Shown piece after piece: positions 23,294-30,321 of a DNA stretch of 35,212 nt; within the stretch, counting starts at the first letter, position 1, and each line of letters opens with the position of its first letter. The position numbers and the translations under genes are program-made. The notes under the pieces are model-generated. The model was not told the DNA's origin. It worked only from the letters and a program-made list of their open reading frames with translations, and ran no database searches. The DNA comes from Bacteroidales bacterium UBA1192 (lineage in GTDB: Bacteria; Bacteroidota; Bacteroidia; Bacteroidales; Bacteroidaceae): positions 1-35,212 of the forward strand of contig DBYG01000077.1 in NCBI GenBank assembly GCA_002310175.1, given 5' to 3'.

Positions 23294-24316
23294 ATGAACG
23301 GGGACAGCTCCTTTCCGGATTCATCGTCCGGTAAAGAAAAAAATAACAGGAAATCACTCCAGAGGTTATTCCGAGGTGATTTCCTGGTGTTCCTGCTGTT
23401 CCTTGCACTGGCTTTTTTTTTCTGGTGGTCACAAACGATGAACGATACCTATGAGGCCAGTATTACGTTTCCTATAGAGCTAAGAAACGTGCCTAATGAT
23501 ATTCGCGTCACATCATCCCCTCCCGGTCAGGTCGTGATATCGTTCGGAGGCAAGGGTACTTCCCTCTGGCGTGTCAGGTCAGGTTCCCGCAAACAGCTCA
23601 TCGGTCTCGATTGTGCACAGTTCCAGATGGGACAGGGCAGAGCATCATATCCGACCCAGAATCTGAAAGACACGCTCTCCGGCCTCATTCCTTCTTCGGT
23701 CACCATAAGAAATATGGAGCCGGATTCCATCTCTTTCCGCTATGTGCTTCAGAAAGCCGTAATGCTTCCCGTGGTATATGACGGCTCTTTCAACAGCCAG
23801 GACCAGTATTCCCTGGAAAGGGTGATCTTTGAGCCGGACAGCGTCAAGGCACTCATCCCTCTTGATAAACTTGAGGCCTATGATGCCGTTTATGTAAAAA
23901 ATGAAAAACTGGACCTTAACAGGGATACACTTTCCATTGACTGCATACTTAGACCGCTGGATGATGCTATACTTGAAACTTCGGAGGTTAACATGACAGT
24001 GGTTGCGCAGCAATATACGGAAAAAAGCATTGAAGTGCCGGTTACCGGAGTCAATTTTCCTGACGGTATAACATTAAGGGCTTTTCCATCCAAGGTCTCC
24101 CTTATCTTTTGGGTCAAGATGGCGGATTTTGAACATGTCACCTCAAAAGATTTCAAGGTGGTGATAGACTATGACGATATTGAAGGGCGGAATGTTGATA
24201 AGGCAGAACTTCATCTGTATTCACAACCTGCCAACGTTACAAACGTAAGGCTTCAGACCAAGGATGTGGAATTCCTTATGGAGGAGAATCGTAATGATAG
24301 TGTTTTCGTTATTTGA
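23294..24316 (+). CDS. YbbR-like domain protein (CdaR-related)
   Basis: The 340-residue protein has a basic N-terminus, a single membrane span (about residues 30-46) and an extracytoplasmic beta-rich region with YbbR-like repeats, for example FPIELRNVPNDIRV and IEVPVTGVNFPDGI. In Firmicutes the YbbR protein CdaR regulates a diadenylate cyclase, but no cyclase gene is adjacent here. It lies between yajC and coaE, an arrangement I recall from other Bacteroidales. The function in this phylum is not established. Confidence 0.82.
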   Translation: MNGDSSFPDSSSGKEKNNRKSLQRLFRGDFLVFLLFLALAFFFWWSQTMNDTYEASITFPIELRNVPNDIRVTSSPPGQVVISFGGKGTSLWRVRSGSRKQLIGLDCAQFQMGQGRASYPTQNLKDTLSGLIPSSVTIRNMEPDSISFRYVLQKAVMLPVVYDGSFNSQDQYSLERVIFEPDSVKALIPLDKLEAYDAVYVKNEKLDLNRDTLSIDCILRPLDDAILETSEVNMTVVAQQYTEKSIEVPVTGVNFPDGITLRAFPSKVSLIFWVKMADFEHVTSKDFKVVIDYDDIEGRNVDKAELHLYSQPANVTNVRLQTKDVEFLMEENRNDSVFVI

Positions 24317-24322
24317 AAGACT

Positions 24323-24931
24323 ATGGTTATAATCGGACTGACAGGCGGTATGGGCAGCGGCAAGAGTTTTGTGTCAGCTATGCTTTCCCTGCGCGGTATT
24401 CCGGTGTATGATTCCGATTCCAATGCCAAGAGAATTATGTCTACCGATGCCGATGTGATCAGCAAACTGACTTCAATTGTAGGATCAGACCTATATTCCG
24501 GCGGATGTCTTGACAAAGCCGTTATGGCTAAGTACATTTTCGGCAGCAAGACACATTCAGGTGAGATATCATCCGTTGTTCATCCGAAAGTCAGGCAGGA
24601 TTTCAAGGACTGGGTAAGTAATGTGAAGGGAGCGGGGATTTGTGCCATTGAATCTGCCATTCTCTTTGAATCCGGATTTGATTCCGAGGTGGATGTGACG
24701 GTAGCCGTTTATGCACCGGAGGAACTCAGGATTAAACGGTGTATGATGCGTGACGGTACTGACAGGGACCGGGTGCTGGCGAGAATCAGGAGTCAGGCTG
24801 ACCAGGAAACGATCTGTTCCATGTGCTCTTTTGTCATTATAAATGACGGATCGGTAAACCTTTCGGGACAGTTGGACAAATTGATAGACAGATGTAATGA
24901 TATTGAAAAAAATAAGAGTAGAAAATGTTAA
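24323..24931 (+). CDS. coaE: Dephospho-CoA kinase
   Basis: The 202-residue kinase phosphorylates the 3'-hydroxyl of dephospho-CoA in the last step of CoA synthesis. It shows the P-loop GLTGGMGSGKS (residues 5-15), the YDSDSNAKR substrate segment (about 30-38), VHPKVRQDF (about 90) and a lid-region DRDRVLARI (about 150). It starts 6 nt after the YbbR gene and overlaps the DUF5606 gene by 7 nt, so it is clearly mid-operon. Confidence 0.94.
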   Translation: MVIIGLTGGMGSGKSFVSAMLSLRGIPVYDSDSNAKRIMSTDADVISKLTSIVGSDLYSGGCLDKAVMAKYIFGSKTHSGEISSVVHPKVRQDFKDWVSNVKGAGICAIESAILFESGFDSEVDVTVAVYAPEELRIKRCMMRDGTDRDRVLARIRSQADQETICSMCSFVIINDGSVNLSGQLDKLIDRCNDIEKNKSRKC

Positions 24932-25350
24932 ACGAAATTTTGACTATCTCAGGTAAACAGGGTCTTTTCAAGTTGTTGACCCGTGGTCGCGGTGCGCTTA
25001 TTGTCGAGAATATCGACGGGAGTAAGAAACGTTTTCCCATTCAGGGCACAGACAAGGTTGTTTCGTTGGGTGATATCTCTATTTTCACCGATGAGAAAGA
25101 AATGCCTTTGCGTGAGGTGTTTCAAGCTATCGAAACCAGACTGGGAAAGAAAGAGATACAGTTTGACTGGCGTAAGGCTTCAAATGCGGAGCTAATCAAT
25201 TACTTTGGCGATATTATTCCGGATTTTGACCGTGACCGTGTCTATCCCAGTCACATAAAGAAGATTGCCGGATGGTACGATCTTCTGGTCAAGTACGGCG
25301 AAAACGACTTCAGCGAGCCGAAAGCCGAGGAAGATACTCCTTCTGAATAG
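24925..25350 (+). CDS. DUF5606 family protein
   Basis: This soluble 141-residue protein starts MLNEILTISGKQGLFKL, characteristic of DUF5606, a Bacteroidota family of unknown function. Most of it is conserved (about residues 1-130) with an acidic tail. It overlaps coaE by 7 nt and closes the nusB operon before a strong terminator. The first part resembles small SH3-like beta barrels in pattern (LIVENIDGSKKRFPI), but that is only an impression. Confidence 0.8.
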   Translation: MLNEILTISGKQGLFKLLTRGRGALIVENIDGSKKRFPIQGTDKVVSLGDISIFTDEKEMPLREVFQAIETRLGKKEIQFDWRKASNAELINYFGDIIPDFDRDRVYPSHIKKIAGWYDLLVKYGENDFSEPKAEEDTPSE

Positions 25351-25398
25351 TTTCCTGCATATCTGCAGGAGAACTACTCCTTCCACATACCGACAATT

Positions 25399-25445
25399 CA
25401 TCCCGAAAGATGTGAGCTTGCTCATGTCTGTCGGGATGTTTTATT
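25399..25445 (+). terminator. Intrinsic terminator of the nusB operon
   Basis: CATCCCGA (25399-25406) pairs with TCGGGATG (25431-25438). The stem continues inward to GAGC/GCTC with wobble pairs and one mismatch, and is followed by TTTTATT. A second small hairpin, CCTGCA with TGCAGG, lies at 25354-25369 just after the stop. Confidence 0.8.
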
Positions 25446-25509
25446 GTGATGTCTGCCCCTCCCTCTGATGTCAGTTTCATATAAAATATTATTTTATATG
25501 TGTAATTTC

Positions 25510-25540
25510 TTGGTGGTTTGGTTTTTATGCTGTAACTTTG
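25510..25540 (+). promoter_or_regulatory. Promoter of the DUF4954 gene
   Basis: TTG (25510-25512), 20 nt, TAACTTTG (25533-25540). This is a full Bacteroides-type match ending 25 nt before the ATG at 25566. Confidence 0.7.
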
Positions 25541-25565
25541 CTGCCCAGAATACATAAAGGACAAT

Positions 25566-27779
25566 ATGGAAAAAGTGACAGTTCTTTCATCGGATCAGCT
25601 TTATAACAGTTTTCTGGATCCTAAGTTTATTCCTGCCGGCCAGGACAAGTATTATCTTCGCAACACTCAAGTCTGCGCACCAAGGGGCGGGTGGCGTCAT
25701 CTTACCAGTTTTGAGATAGAATCCCTTGTCAAGAATGATAACACCGCCATGAGTTGGGACAATATCCTTGTTACCGACGAATTTGATCCGATGATGATCA
25801 AGAACAACAAGTTCTATGGATTCGTCCGGATAGGACGTGTGACATCGAATGGACTCCAATATCATGATTTGAGATTGTCTTGCGGCATTACCAACAGCTC
25901 AATCCATTCCTGTGACATAGGTGATGACTGCGCTATCCACAACGTACATTACCTTTCACATTATATTATAGGTGACCGATGTATGCTTTTCAATATACAG
26001 GAGATGTCATGTACCGATCATGCCAAATTCGGTAACGGTATCATAAAGGAAGGTGAGGATGAGGATGTCCGGATATGGTTGGAACTTATGAATGAGACCG
26101 GCTGCCGCAAGGTACTCCCGTTTGACGGCATGATTGCGGCCGATGCATATATGTGGGCTAAATTCATTGATGACAAACGTCTTCAGGATCGTCTGAAAAC
26201 CATAACACAGAACTCATTTGACAGCCGTCGGGGGTTTTATGGTGTGATTGGTTATGGTAATGTCATAAAGAACTGTTGGATTATCAAGGATGTCAAGATA
26301 GGAAACTGCTGTTATATCAAGGGTGCCAGCAAACTGAAGAATATAACAATCAACTCATCAGAGAAAGAGCCTACCCAGATAGGTGAGAACGTGGTGCTGG
26401 TAAACGGTATCATAGGTTACGGTTGCCGCATTTTCTATTCGGTCATTGCGGTAAGGTTTGTACTGGGCAGTCATTCAAACCTTAAATACGGAGCCAGGCT
26501 TATGAACTCATTCATGGGTGACAACTCCACAATCTCATGTTGTGAGGTGCTCCACAACCTTATTTTCCCGGCTCACGAGCAGCATCATAACAACTCGTTC
26601 CTGATAGCAAGCGTGGTCAAGGGGCAGTCAAATCTGGCCGCCGGTGCCACTATCGGCTCCAACCATAATTCCCGCACCTTTGATGGCGAGATTGAGGCCG
26701 GACGCGGATTCTGGCCAGCCTTGTGCGTAAGCGTAAAGCACTCCTGCAAGTTTGCCAGCTTTACTATGCTGGCCAAGGGTGCTTATCCTGCAGAGCTTGT
26801 TAACCCGTTCCCGTTTGCCCTGCTCAGCAATGATGAGGTTAATGGTGAACTTCATGTGATACCTGCGTTCTCATGGCTTTACAATATGTTCGCTATGGCA
26901 CGTAACAACTGGAAATACGCCACACGCGATACCCGTGTGTTCAAGGTGCAGAACATTGAATTTGACGCATACGCTCCAGATACAATGGAGGAGGCCATCG
27001 AGGCACGTAAGTTGCTTGACAAGTGGACTGCGAAGGCGTGGCTGCGCCGTGAGGGCAAGAGCCTGGACGGGATGACCGATGAAGCTCTGACTGAAATTGG
27101 CCGTAATCTGTTGAACGGTGATCCGGATAAAGTCGATGATCTTGAAGTGATAGGTGAAAATATGGAGAAATCACACCGCAAGGTTGTAATCCTACATCCA
27201 TATAAAGCATATCACGCTTATGGAGATATGCTGACATATTATGCAGTGAAAAATATCGTATCATATCTTGAGGAACATGACGGTGAGACGTTCCGGAACA
27301 TCAGCGACCGTTTTGACGGTGACCGTGCACGCATATGGTTCAATCTGGGAGGTCAGCTCATGTCTATGGATGACTTTGAACAACTTCGTTCCGATATAAA
27401 GGATGGCACTCTGAACACCTGGAAGGAGATACACCATCGTTACAATGAGATCTGGAAGAAATATCCGATTGACAAACTGCGTCATGCTTATATGTCACTC
27501 AAACATATGTTAGGAGTGGATACGCTGACAGCTGATGACTGGAACAATGCTCTTAACAAAGGTATTGAACTTCAGGCTTATGTTTACAACCAGGTGTATG
27601 AATCACGCAAGAAGGATTACGAGAACAAGTTTCGAAGGGCTACGTTCCGAAGCGAGGATGAGATGCTGGCCGCATGGGGTAAACTTGATGAGAACAGTTT
27701 CATACTGCAACAGCGTAAGGAACTCAAGGAGTTCACTGAGAGGATTCAGAATATAAAGAAAAGGCTTTTAACAGAGTAG
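25566..27779 (+). CDS. DUF4954 protein with left-handed beta-helix region
   Basis: The large 737-residue soluble protein matches the Bacteroidota DUF4954 family. Residues about 105-150 and 220-400 show hexapeptide-like periodicity (for example SIHSCDIGDDCAIHNV, VKIGNCCYIKGASKLKNI, FVLGSHSNLKYGARL), expected for a left-handed beta-helix as in GlmU and LpxA-type sugar enzymes. From about 460 the protein is helical and charged. No signal peptide or membrane span. The biochemical function is unknown. It has its own promoter and is followed by nagB 84 nt later, with a repeat copy between. A link to amino-sugar metabolism is only a guess from fold and neighbour. Confidence 0.85.
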   Translation: MEKVTVLSSDQLYNSFLDPKFIPAGQDKYYLRNTQVCAPRGGWRHLTSFEIESLVKNDNTAMSWDNILVTDEFDPMMIKNNKFYGFVRIGRVTSNGLQYHDLRLSCGITNSSIHSCDIGDDCAIHNVHYLSHYIIGDRCMLFNIQEMSCTDHAKFGNGIIKEGEDEDVRIWLELMNETGCRKVLPFDGMIAADAYMWAKFIDDKRLQDRLKTITQNSFDSRRGFYGVIGYGNVIKNCWIIKDVKIGNCCYIKGASKLKNITINSSEKEPTQIGENVVLVNGIIGYGCRIFYSVIAVRFVLGSHSNLKYGARLMNSFMGDNSTISCCEVLHNLIFPAHEQHHNNSFLIASVVKGQSNLAAGATIGSNHNSRTFDGEIEAGRGFWPALCVSVKHSCKFASFTMLAKGAYPAELVNPFPFALLSNDEVNGELHVIPAFSWLYNMFAMARNNWKYATRDTRVFKVQNIEFDAYAPDTMEEAIEARKLLDKWTAKAWLRREGKSLDGMTDEALTEIGRNLLNGDPDKVDDLEVIGENMEKSHRKVVILHPYKAYHAYGDMLTYYAVKNIVSYLEEHDGETFRNISDRFDGDRARIWFNLGGQLMSMDDFEQLRSDIKDGTLNTWKEIHHRYNEIWKKYPIDKLRHAYMSLKHMLGVDTLTADDWNNALNKGIELQAYVYNQVYESRKKDYENKFRRATFRSEDEMLAAWGKLDENSFILQQRKELKEFTERIQNIKKRLLTE

Positions 27780-27799
27780 CCGGAGCAAAACGTACGATT

Positions 27800-27827
27800 G
27801 GGGTCAGGCCCCTTTTGTACACTTTTT
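27800..27827 (+). repeat. Dispersed repeat copy B / weak terminator
   Basis: GGGG (27800-27803) and CCCC (27809-27812) flank TCAGG and are followed by TTTTGTACACTTTTT. Its reverse complement matches copy A at 11237-11260. It lies 20 nt after the DUF4954 stop and could also act as a short-stem terminator. Confidence 0.45.
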
Positions 27828-27863
27828 CTGATATTACAGTTATTAAACCCAATATTATTAATT

Positions 27864-28658
27864 ATGAGACTGATTATTGAACCGGATTACGGTAAAATGT
27901 CAAAGTGGGCTGCCAACTACGTAGCCAAGTGTATCAACGATGCAAAACCCACGGCTGAGAAGCCGTTCAAACTGGGCTGCCCCACAGGAAGCTCACCTCT
28001 GGGAATGTACAAGGAGCTGATTGCCCTAAACAAGGCCGGCAAGGTATCATTCCAGAACGTCATCACATTCAACATGGACGAGTATGTAAACCTGCCCGAG
28101 GAGCATCCCGAGAGCTACCACTCATTCATGTGGAACAACTTCTTCAGCCACATTGACATCAAGAAGGAGAACGTGCATATCCTGAACGGTAACGCCAAGG
28201 ACCTCAAGGCCGAGTGTGAGAATTATGAGAAGGCCATTCTGGCAGCTGGCGGCATTGACCTCTTCATGGGCGGCATCGGTCCCGATGGTCACATCGCGTT
28301 CAACGAGCCGGGTTCAAGCCTTCAGAGCCGCACCCGCCAGAAGACCCTCACCACCGATACCATCATCGCCAACTGCCGTTTCTTTGACAACGACGTGAAC
28401 AAGGTTCCCAAGACCGCTCTTACCGTAGGCGTTGGTACCGTTATGGATGCCAAGCAGGTAATGATCATGGTTAACGGTCACAACAAGGCCCGCGCCCTGC
28501 AGCACGGAGTAGAGGAGGGAGTTTGCCAGATGTGGACCATCAGCGCACTTCAGCTGCATCCGCACGCAATAATCGTGGCCGATGAGGCTGCCTGCGGCGA
28601 GCTCAAGGTTGATACCTACAAGTACTTCAAGGATATTGAGAAGGATAATCTTCTCTGA
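27864..28658 (+). CDS. nagB: Glucosamine-6-phosphate deaminase
   Basis: The 264-residue enzyme converts glucosamine-6-phosphate to fructose-6-phosphate and ammonia, feeding amino sugars into glycolysis. Motifs: GCPTGSSPLGMYKEL (phosphate binding, about residues 33-47), FNMDEYV with the catalytic Asp (about 70-76), and GGIGPDGHIAFNEPGSS with the catalytic His (about 135-151). Length matches E. coli NagB (266 aa). The start at 27864 (MRLIIEPDYG) is clear; an open frame from 27798 would run through the upstream repeat. A strong terminator follows. Confidence 0.95.
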   Translation: MRLIIEPDYGKMSKWAANYVAKCINDAKPTAEKPFKLGCPTGSSPLGMYKELIALNKAGKVSFQNVITFNMDEYVNLPEEHPESYHSFMWNNFFSHIDIKKENVHILNGNAKDLKAECENYEKAILAAGGIDLFMGGIGPDGHIAFNEPGSSLQSRTRQKTLTTDTIIANCRFFDNDVNKVPKTALTVGVGTVMDAKQVMIMVNGHNKARALQHGVEEGVCQMWTISALQLHPHAIIVADEAACGELKVDTYKYFKDIEKDNLL

Positions 28659-28684
28659 TAATCCCGCTCATGTATTTTTTAAAA

Positions 28685-28720
28685 CGACGCATTGGGAACT
28701 GTTCCTAATGCGTCGCTTTT
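28685..28720 (+). terminator. Intrinsic terminator of nagB
   Basis: A 14-bp stem (28685-28698 with 28702-28715) containing one G-T wobble, a 3-nt loop, then CTTTT. An A-rich run lies just 5' of the stem. Confidence 0.85.
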
Positions 28721-28723
28721 GAT

Positions 28724-28731
28724 TACTTTTG
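28724..28731 (+). promoter_or_regulatory. Putative -7 box immediately before pgeF
   Basis: TACTTTTG matches TAnnTTTG and ends only 5 nt before the ATG at 28737. If used, the mRNA would be almost leaderless. No -33 TTG is present at the right spacing, which falls inside the nagB terminator. Confidence 0.35.
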
Positions 28732-28736
28732 CAGAT

Positions 28737-29426
28737 ATGAATTACCGTATTGCGGATAGTGTGGTTGCTTTTAGTCTGGAGCGGGATGAGACGCTGCCTT
28801 TCTATGTAGTTCAGCCCCATCAGGTGCATGGGTGCGTGATACATGAGGTAACGGATCCTTTTACCACCCGGGAGGAACTGGAAGGAGTGGATGCCCTGGT
28901 GACAAATGTACCTGGTGTGGCAATATCGGTCCGAACGGCCGATTGCATTCCGGTACTACTTTATGATCCTGTGAACAAGGCCGTTGCTGCTGTTCATGAA
29001 GGATGGAGAGGGACAGTCCAGCATCTTAGCCGTAAGGTTATAGATTTCATGCACGAGCGTTATGGCACAGAAGCTTCGGAACTGCTGGCTGTGATAGGAC
29101 CTGGTATAGGGCCGGAGAGCTTCCAGGTTGGGCATGAGGTGGCCGATGCTTTCAGTGATGCGGGATTCCCTATGGCGGAGATTCTGGCTGATTGCGGCCC
29201 TAAGGCTCCTACTGCGGATAATCCCATGGCCGGCGGTCTGCACATTGACCTTTGGAAGGCGAACAGGTGGCTGCTGGAGGAGGCTGGCGTGAAGCCGGAA
29301 AACATTCAGGTGACAGGAATCTGCACCTACCGCAACAACCACCGTTTCTTCTCCGCCCGACGGGAGGGTACCAAGTGCGGAAGGATCATCAACTGCATTC
29401 AATTGAAAAAACTTTACAGGCAATAA
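28737..29426 (+). CDS. pgeF: Peptidoglycan editing factor PgeF (multicopper-oxidase-like, YfiH/DUF152)
   Basis: The 229-residue protein carries the metal-site motifs of the family: His in QVHG (about residue 32), Cys in RTADCIP and His in HEGWRGT. It also has VIGPGIGPESFQVG and the C-terminal CTYRNNHRFFSARREG. PgeF removes wrongly incorporated non-Ala residues from peptidoglycan precursors; homologues also have purine-nucleoside activity. It lacks about 40 residues at the N-terminus, including the GGVS-x-G and LN motifs usual in the family, going almost directly from the first strand to QVHG. The ATG at 28737 is the first sensible start; upstream is the nagB terminator. Confidence 0.9.
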   Translation: MNYRIADSVVAFSLERDETLPFYVVQPHQVHGCVIHEVTDPFTTREELEGVDALVTNVPGVAISVRTADCIPVLLYDPVNKAVAAVHEGWRGTVQHLSRKVIDFMHERYGTEASELLAVIGPGIGPESFQVGHEVADAFSDAGFPMAEILADCGPKAPTADNPMAGGLHIDLWKANRWLLEEAGVKPENIQVTGICTYRNNHRFFSARREGTKCGRIINCIQLKKLYRQ

Positions 29427-29440
29427 CAGCCCCAATAAAT

Positions 29441-29505
29441 TCCCTTAAGGGAAAAAATTTCTGCCCTACTGGAAAAATATTTTTTTCCTTAAGGGCAGAT
29501 AATTT
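29441..29505. terminator. Bidirectional terminator region between pgeF and aqpZ
   Basis: A palindrome TCCCTTAAGGGA (29441-29452) is followed by a long hairpin. TCTGCCCT (29460-29467) pairs with AGGGCAGA (29492-29499), and after a 3x3 internal loop GGAAAAA (29471-29477) pairs with TTTTTCC (29482-29488). A/T runs lie on both sides, so it can serve both convergent genes. The CCTTAAGGG motif appears in both elements. Confidence 0.6.
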
Positions 29506-29560
29506 TTTATGCTTAATAATACCTGAGCTCCGGTTTGAGCCAAGTGAAATTATTTTACGA

Positions 29561-30223
29561 TTATTTGTCGTCTGAACCAATCATCTTCCAGATGCCGGCA
29601 GCAAGTGCACCGCCGCAAAGGGGAGCTACGATGAATATCCAGAGCTGGCTCAGGGCAGCACCGCCTGCAAAGATGGCGGGACCTATTGAACGGGCCGGGT
29701 TGACTGATGTACCGGTGTAGCGTATGCAAACCAGATGTACCAGAACCAGTGACAGACCAATTGCGAGACCTGCAAAGTTGCCGGCACCCTTCTTGGCATC
29801 GGTAGTACCCAGAACAACAAGTACGAACACGAAGGTGAATACCAGCTCTGCCACAAAGCCTACGCCTGTTGAGATGCCCTCCTGGCATACGTTCTCCCCA
29901 AGTCCGCCTGGTGTGATGGCAAACAGGATGGCTGCTCCGATAATGGCACCAATAACCTGGAAAATCATGTACATGCAGGCATCCTTACCGCTCATGCGGC
30001 CCGAGAGCCATACGCCCAGTGTTATGGCCGGATTGATGTGGCAGCCAGATATGCCACCGATTGCATAAGCCATTGCAACTACTGCAAGACCGAATGCCAA
30101 TGCCGTTCCAACTACGCCGGGAACGCCAATACCGGCAGGTGTACAACCCAGGCTGACGGCTGCGCCGCAACCCATAAGAACCAGAACCATAGTTCCGATC
30201 ATCTCAGCTAAGTACTTTTTCAT
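29561..30223 (-). CDS. aqpZ: Aquaporin Z-like water channel
   Basis: This 220-residue MIP-family channel has six spans and two NPA loops: HINPAIT (first half) and SVNPARS (second half). The selectivity-filter residues of AqpZ appear conserved: Phe in ALAFGL, His in VHLVCI, and Thr and Arg in GTSVNPAR. This argues for water rather than glycerol transport. Length matches AqpZ (231 aa). It lies downstream of tex on the same strand with a hairpin between, so it is probably transcribed separately. A weak -7 candidate TAATTTAG lies at 30261-30268 on the minus strand. Confidence 0.93.
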   Translation of the reverse strand: MKKYLAEMIGTMVLVLMGCGAAVSLGCTPAGIGVPGVVGTALAFGLAVVAMAYAIGGISGCHINPAITLGVWLSGRMSGKDACMYMIFQVIGAIIGAAILFAITPGGLGENVCQEGISTGVGFVAELVFTFVFVLVVLGTTDAKKGAGNFAGLAIGLSLVLVHLVCIRYTGTSVNPARSIGPAIFAGGAALSQLWIFIVAPLCGGALAAGIWKMIGSDDK

Positions 30224-30283
30224 AAATATCGCTTTTAGTTAGTAAAAAGTTATTATAGCGCTAAATTAGTAAATAAAATTGAG

Positions 30284-30318
30284 AATGATGCAAAGGGACC
30301 TTTTGGTTTTGCGTCATT
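30284..30318 (-). terminator. Possible tex terminator
   Basis: AATGATGCAAA (30284-30294) and TTTGCGTCATT (30308-30318) form an 11-bp stem that overlaps the tex stop codon. One position is G-T on the plus strand and C-A on the minus. A T-rich stretch follows on the minus strand. It also overlaps a weak third copy of the dispersed repeat. Confidence 0.45.
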
Positions 30319-30321
30319 TTT
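30295..30321 (-). repeat. Possible dispersed repeat copy C (degenerate)
   Basis: On the minus strand this begins AAAAATGACGCAAAA and ends AAAAGGTCCC. Compared with copy A it has two changes and a 6-nt insertion (CCAAAA). It overlaps the tex stop codon, so similarity may be coincidental. Confidence 0.25.
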
